A stretch of 64,000 bases of DNA from Episyrphus balteatus (Eukaryota > Arthropoda > Insecta > Diptera > Syrphidae), in assembly GCF_945859705.1 (NCBI RefSeq), contig NC_079137.1, positions 32,793,322-32,857,321 on the forward strand. The letters run 5' to 3'. Position numbers and translations under genes: made by a program. Positions 58,115-64,000 of the stretch are shown here, piece by piece. The first letter of the stretch is position 1, and every line of letters begins with the position of its first letter. A model generated the notes under the pieces. That model was not told the DNA's origin. It ran no database searches and saw only the letters and a list, made by a program, of their open reading frames with translations.

Positions 58115-60603
58115 TTTTAGATGAAAATATATTTGATGTACTGTGAAAAAACTATCTCTTTTTTATTCCTTTTTTCTTTTTTTAAGAAAAAGTTTATTTT
58201 TTTGCAATTGAAACATTTATTTTTCTCAACGAATTAATCATCTCCTGTACTTCAGGTTTTTGAATTGTTTGAATCAGAGATATCTAGAAGGGATCAGAAA
58301 CCAAAGATATCCAGAAACATTTTAAACCAACCCGAATACTGGACAAACGAAAGTTTGATTTTTGTACGTTTGGATTTAGATTTAGAAATTTTCATCGATG
58401 TTTTGCCCTTCGCAGATATCTGAAACGATCATTTGTTTGTGTCTTCAAATCACAATGAAGCTCAAGGAGACACTGTTAAATAAACGGATGTATGTTGATT
58501 AAAGCACTTCATGAAGCAAAACTCTCCTCTTTTTTCTCCACCAAGATTCACAGGAACGTTTACTGGTGAACACAAAATATAAATTTGTAAGGATTCACGA
58601 CTTTGCTTCACAAGTATGAACCAGGCTTTAAAGTGTTGGTGAGTTCATAAATGCAGGACTGCAGCAGTTCTGTACATAAAACTTCCATTTATTCAGCCAA
58701 GGACTGTCTGTTGAAAAATTTATCCAACCTATTAAAACTATTTGTCTTTGTTTCTAAGAGCTATAACAATATTTACAAGGGAGACATACACTATCTCAAA
58801 AAAAAAAAATCTCAATCGGTTAAATCTCCAGAAAGTTTTTGACCCCATGGATAAAATCTCCATGGGGAAAGGCACGCAATGGACAAAATCTCCAATAAAT
58901 AATTTTTTCTCCTACTCTCCCCAAAAATCTGCAAATAGCAAAAATTAAAACGGTAAAGAATGATAAAAAACCACTTAAAATCAAAGTAAAATCAGAACTA
59001 AACGCGACAATTTTAAGATCATAAAGGTTCCTCTTTCAAAACCAACATAAAAATAAAAAAGTTAACGTAAACAACCGTGATTTGAACCTTCATTATTTGG
59101 CCTACTATTCGTGTACCTAAACCATCAAGTTGAACTAAGCACAGTGGCGTAGCTAGAATGGGTGGCACCCGGGGCGGTAATAATTATGGTGACTGGGGGT
59201 GACCAGAATGAAATTCCATTATTCTATATAACTATGATTTTTTACTTGCTCTTTACCATAGGAAAATTTTGGAATTGCTAAAATTCGAACCATACAACCG
59301 ATTTTTTTTTAAATTAAGAAAAGTTTTCAAAAAATAATTTTTGGGCTTAAAAAATATTGATTTTTTAAATTTGATTTTTTAACTTAGCTCGGCGTTATTT
59401 TAGGAAGATTTTTGTACGGATTTTTACCCGGGGCGGTCCGGTCCCATATCCCCTCCCCTCGCTTGAAGTTTGAGGCAGCTTACAATTAAATATGACTGAA
59501 AATAGGTCTTTCCAAAATGAAGATGCGCAAGTTGTGTATCAAGCAATCAAATAGCCCGCGCGATTGCTTGATTGATACACAACTAACTGATATCAGTTAC
59601 TATTTTTCCTCATTTTTGGGGATCTCTAAGACAACCATGTACTTTTCAATTTCAATCAAACATTAACAACATGGTCGTCAAGAATTGCCGTACCTAACTT
59701 TTTTTCAGCACTTTATTTACTAGTTTCTTTAACAATAAACGGAACTGAAAATACTCAAATGCTAATCAATTTCTTCAACGCCTTCACTGGATTGAACTTT
59801 TCAGCTTACCCTAATAATCGTGATTTCATTCATTGTCTTCTTCCATATTCCGTTGATCCTTTACAAGTATTTTGTTTACAATTTTTAAAATATCACTCCT
59901 TGTCTCGTCTACAGTACGTCTTTAATAACTGCGAAGGGTTGATTTGGAGTTCAACCAATACTGGACCAATACTCCGTTTGCTGCATTTTATACCTCTTCA
60001 TACAAATGTAAACTAACTATTTCGTTTTAGTCTTAAAGATTGAAACGTCAATTAAATTTTTTTTTGTCAAATACTTACAAAGATCTGCAAATTAAATCTT
60101 CAAATAAAAATATTTAAATATTCCATTAATATGAATCTTTATTTATTTAAATAATGGTCGGTACATTACCAAAAAAATGTATAAATGATGTAAAGTACTT
60201 TTAAAATGTCCAACTTAATAGATATTATGCACTTACCTTGTTTATCTGCTTTTTTAGTTATACATTTAGTTTTTTTAATGTTAGTTTTAATTATTTTAAT
60301 GCTCAAATCAATCTGAATTTTTCATATTTTTTTTATAATTACAAAATTATCATCTTTATCATGTTTATTATGTTTAAACAAATTTTCTTGACAAATTAAT
60401 TTTTATTTTCATTTAATTAACCAAATATTTATGAATTGTTATTTATGTGTGCTTTTTTTTATATATGTTTAGGTAGTTTACTTGTGTTTATTTTTTAATT
60501 AATTGTGTAATTCACAATTTTACAAAATTCAATTTTTTTTAGTTAAAAGAGAAATACGTAAGTTAGTTAGATTTGCTTTATTATAACGCAATGCGTTTGG
60601 AGC
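58115..60603. other. Intergenic DNA between the hAT-derived gene and KH gene 2
   Basis: The first part is the 3' region of the hAT-derived gene. 60020-60600 is AT-rich and probably the 3' UTR of KH gene 2. An 85-codon frame at 59759-60016 has no motif. The minus strand at about 59085-59135 has a weak tRNA-like GGTTCAAATC block. Confidence 0.4.
59142..59465 (+). mobile_element. Fragment of a hAT-type non-autonomous element
   Basis: It begins CAGTGGCGTAGCTAGAATGG and contains GGCACCCGGGGCGG, repeated as ACCCGGGGCGGTCCGGTCCC at about 59428. This start is characteristic of a widespread hAT MITE type. The matching inverse terminus is not visible, so it is truncated or decayed. Confidence 0.45.
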
Positions 60604-63585
60604 TTATCGTGTACGCTTTATTGGGTTTTCGTATCTTCTATTCATAGAAGATTGTGGTGTTTGGGAAAATCTCTTGGGGCCTGGTCTTTGTGACATATTT
60701 CCTACTATAAGATTTGATTGATTTATTTATTTATGTTTACAATTTAATTATAAAGGATTTAGTTATCATTCAAGTATTAGAAATATTTTATTTTAGAAAA
60801 ACTTTATTAATAAAGCCCAAAATTAAGCATCGCAAAATGGATTCGTAGTGGAAATTGTTTACAAATTTTCAACTATAAACAGATTTTGAGATGCTTCTTT
60901 TTTGGGATTTGATTAAGTATTAGTTTATAGGCTGTTATTATTTTTGTTTTAAATTATTTTTATATTGAATTGAACTCCAAAAGTTTAGCAATGACACATA
61001 CTTAGAAAGTATGTAGGAAGAGAAAAAAAAATAAAAAAGTTATTTAACTACTCACTTGGCTCACGATCGTAATTTGATTCTTCTTCTTCATATGGCGGCT
61101 CTTCATCCCCAACCTCTTCTTCATCATATACCTGACCTCCGAATCCAGTAACTTTTTTCAGAATACTTCCTCCTGGTCTTGTACTTGGACCCCTGTAGGT
61201 TGCTCTTTATTTAATAAAATTAATTGAAAACACAAAAAGAATTACATTAAAATAAAAAAAAAAAATTAAAACAAAAAAAAAATTAAATTGAAAAAATATT
61301 AAAATTAAAAAAGAATAAATAAAAAATATTGGTTATACTCAAACTAACCTTTCGGTCCCTCCTTCTTCATTTCTTCGTAGATAAGGTGGTGTTTCTTGTA
61401 GAGATCTCTTCATAGGTGGTCTTTGTGGAACATACCTTGCTGTAAACCAAAAAGCAAAATAAATTTTAAGTTTATAAATAAAAAAAAGTTTTGTGTGATT
61501 GATATTTAGTTTTTTATGTTTATTTGGCCTAACTATAAGAACCATTATACAACTATGGCCAAAATAAAACGAACACTTCTTACTTTATTAATTGAAACCA
61601 GTTTCAATCATGCATTAAATATTCATTCATACCAAACATTTTCGGACACACAGCCAAGCAGTTCATCAAATTCCTTAACATGAAAAATAAAATAGTTCTC
61701 GTGTGGGTTCCACCAATTGTTTTTGGTTTTGATCTCTAAGTGATCAACATTATATCACGCGATGTCATAATTTAAAAGACTCCAAATTGATCATCTTTAT
61801 GTAAAATTTTCTTTTGCTTTGTCTTAGGTACACAAAATTTTGAACATAAAAACATTTAATAAGGGCTCAGTTATAGCTATCAGTAAAATCCATCAGTAAA
61901 AATTTTGTTTTGCTATTTTGAATATATATATATATTATATTTTGGGGAAAATTTTGATGAAATAAAATGAAAACAAATTTCCACTATTTTTTTCAAAAAG
62001 AATCTATGCATTTTGTGTTAAATTTTATACACAAATTCATTTTATAAATTTTACTGATGAAATTTCATTTGACTGAACTGACTGAATGCCAAAAAAATTC
62101 CATTTCGTTTTACTGATGGCGTTCCATTTTTTTACTGTTCCGGTGCCATCATTAAAAAAAATTACTGATGAAATCAACAGTAAAAAAATTGCTTGAGGCG
62201 CGAATGTCAAATAAACATTTAATTTAATGATGTAAATTTACTGATTGCTATAAACGCTCATCAGTAAAAGATTTCAGATTCCTGATGTTTCAATTTTTAC
62301 TGATGGATTTTACTGATAGCTATAACTGAGGCCTAAGGACTGAAAAAATGAAAAATGTGCTAATATAACTTATTTACAAGTTTATAAAACCAGGCCATCA
62401 TTATCGTGGGCACAAAGCCAAAACCATGAATCTGCAAAATTGTAGTTTTGAAAAAAAAAAAAAAAAAATGCCTTTTAAGTTTTGAAAACTCATGCAAACT
62501 TACAGAAACTCTTACAACGGAGATTGATTAGGCAGTTATGTAACATAAAGAGAACTGGGGTCGATGCAGTGAATAGAGAGACCGATAACAAGTTAAATGA
62601 TAGATTAAAGTGAAAATGTCCAAAAATGCAGATTGGCTTTGTACCGACGATATATACAGTGACAGTATAATAAGCCCAATTTGAACTGTTACAAGTTGAG
62701 TTTGTTTCTAATTTAAATGTTAAAAAAGGTCTAGTACCACACATTTATAAGAGAGAACATTTAAAGAATGATAAGATGTATACATACATGGTGCTTCCTC
62801 ATATTCCATACCAGTATCTTTCGGAGCTGAAAGATTTATTTTTTTCAAAATACTCAAAGCCGCTTGGTCATGATGTGCCCCTCTACAAGAAAAAAATTAG
62901 TATTAGCATGTAGAAAAAAAATAAAATTCAATAATATGATAATTGTAACTGACCCATCATCAGCGTAAGATTTTCGAGCTCTCTTTGACAATTCCGGATC
63001 TGCTAACATTTCTCTCCTTTGATTTTGACTTACTTCGTCATTACTATCGGGAATAAGATATTTACGAATTTCTGCCAAAGCATACGCTACACGAGCATGA
63101 GCTTCGGCGGGGGTAGCGACTGTTGAAATTTCAACATACAAATCTTTGTGTAAGTGAGCATGTCGAGGATCGCCTGATTGACGCATTTCTTCTTCCTTTT
63201 CAGCATTACGCATTGAGTTGCGACCTTTAACCAGAATTCTGCATAAAGTTTCCTTCTGCAGATTTCGAAGTGAATTTCCTTTTGGTCCAAGAATTTTGCC
63301 TTGGAAATTGAAGTTTGGGAATTGTTTGGTGGGAACGAAAACCTTTTGGGTGACTTTTGTTAATTTTTGTTTAAAGACATCGGCATGCAATTCACGGCCA
63401 GGAACACGACCGGTTGAGTGAACTCTATCGATAGCCTCATCAATTAGCATAGCCGCAATAGGAAAATCTTCTGGTAGTCGCTCCTTTTCAGCAATACAAT
63501 CGGCAATGAACTTTTTTGCTACGTCATTCATACGAGGTGGGTGTCCTTCCTCTTCGACGTGTGCTGTTTCTGTTCCATCTCTCAT
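60604..63585 (-). CDS. KH gene 2: Sam68/quaking-related (qkr/kep1 family) RNA-binding protein
   Basis: Exons 63585-62954, 62882-62788, 61439-61349, 61192-61056 and 60704-60604 have GT/AG borders and join in phase into 351 residues plus stop. QUA1-like segment at about 19-60 (MNDVAKKFIADCIAEKERLP). The extended KH domain runs from about 68 to 190 with FNFQGKILGPKGNSLRNLQK and the RNA-binding GPKG loop at 100-103, ending IPDSND. The C-terminal part is Pro/Arg-rich (RYVPQRPPMKRS), then acidic (YDEEEVGDEEPPYEEEE), and finishes with a basic NPIKRTR that could be a nuclear signal. No Gln run, unlike KH gene 1. Nuclear RNA binding and splicing control are expected from the family. A leader intron acceptor lies at about 63600. 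Intron 2 contains a MITE. Confidence 0.92.
61863..62333. mobile_element. PIF/Harbinger-like MITE in an intron of KH gene 2
   Basis: Inverted ends of the form GGSCTCAGTTATAGCTATCA, extending about 40 bp through CCATCAGTAAAAATT. TAA flanks both sides (61860-61862, 62334-62336). 471 bp. Inner ACTGATG motifs recur many times. Terminal GG and a TAA duplication fit PIF/Harbinger. Confidence 0.85.
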
Positions 63586-63968
63586 TTTTGGAAAGTTTCT
63601 AAAACATAAAAATAGGTATTTGACTTTATTGGTGTCTGGGCATTCTGCATAGATATGTTAAATGTTATTTTCTTGAATTTTCTTTCTTTTTTCTAATTAG
63701 TAATCTCAGCAAAATATTGGTTTTATAGGTTAAAAAATTAATTAATTCCTAAAAAAATAGTGAGTATTCAAAAAATAATAATACTATTAAGTAAAATAAT
63801 GGTTTCCTTACTACACATATTGTTGTTTCAACGGCTATATATAGTATTAAGTGGTAGGAAATGTACATATTTGAATGGAAACCTTGTATTTTTCAAATAT
63901 CTATCTGTTACCGATTGCATTGGCTCATATAATTGAAATAATAATTAGAATCAAAGATCATGGTTTGA
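63586..63968 (-). other. 5' leader or upstream region of KH gene 2
   Basis: The minus strand has TTTATGTTTTAG then AAACTTTCCAAAAATG, so the ATG lies 15 bp after a likely acceptor and the leader is spliced. The upstream exon is not visible with confidence. Confidence 0.45.
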
Positions 63969-64000
63969 AAAGCAGAAACACAATCACGCTTTGCCAGACG
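63969..64000. mobile_element. Start of a second copy of the AAGCTGAAACACAATCACGC MITE
   Basis: AAGCAGAAACACAATCACGC then TTTGCC matches the left end of the element at 808-1485 with one visible change. The rest lies beyond the window. Confidence 0.65.

Noticed and set aside
59759..60016. 85-codon plus-strand frame
   Set aside because: Aromatic-rich but without signal, domain or repeat support; could be a remnant, but I cannot support a gene.
1..64000. Functional tRNA or rRNA genes
   Set aside because: Only partial tRNA-like pieces were seen (29609-29662, 41446-41508 and a weak one near 59085-59135), none with a complete cloverleaf.

Overview
The window looks like nuclear DNA of a fly (Diptera, probably a brachyceran with an enlarged, AT-rich, transposon-dense genome). 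The evidence is a 97-residue dynein roadblock light chain in three exons, two Sam68/quaking-related KH genes with short fly-like introns, insect-type non-LTR and DNA transposons, and long poly-A/poly-T tracts. There is no bacterial or organellar sequence. The species cannot be named from this.

Layout: 1-14 kb is repeat territory. It holds a TAA-flanked MITE, a ~2.6 kb foldback palindrome (about 3074-10893) split by an intact non-LTR retrotransposon (3507-8750, minus strand, 13-bp target duplication), a ~700-bp tandem duplication, and a near-perfect hairpin element (12832-13926). Roadblock lies at 14426-14960. 15-20 kb is unannotated DNA plus two inverted-repeat elements. A single-exon Tc3-type transposase-derived gene lies at 21971-22903. 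23-31 kb holds paired MITEs and another foldback. 31.5-34 kb is extremely T-rich and may be the 3' UTR of the next gene.

KH gene 1 (minus, 43116 to 36562 or beyond) has a 4.9-kb first intron with a second hairpin element, a short MITE and a tRNA-like SINE fragment. Its 3' end has an unusual in-frame TGA followed by 111 open codons.

The most striking object is an apparently complete DNA transposon at 45860-55310. It has ~1.35-kb inverted ends built of 141-bp tandem repeats. These enclose an eight-exon gene whose exons join in phase into one uninterrupted 1,537-codon frame. The protein has paired Cys/His zinc-binding motifs, a central region with possible RNase H-like acidic residues, and a C-terminal FEN/XPG-type nuclease with its acidic residues intact. 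It resembles what is described for XPG-bearing Academ-type transposons, but I could not test that. It sits inside an older inverted-repeat element (about 45617-55554) and carries a younger MITE in its fourth intron.

Beyond it lie a domesticated hAT/BED gene without its catalytic residues (56102-58114) and KH gene 2 (minus, 63585-60604, five exons, 351 aa). The genes do not form a pathway. The two KH genes are probably paralogous RNA-binding regulators, roadblock is a housekeeping motor subunit, and the rest is a nested record of transposition. Exon boundaries were read by eye from GT/AG sites and phase; identities between repeat copies were not computed.
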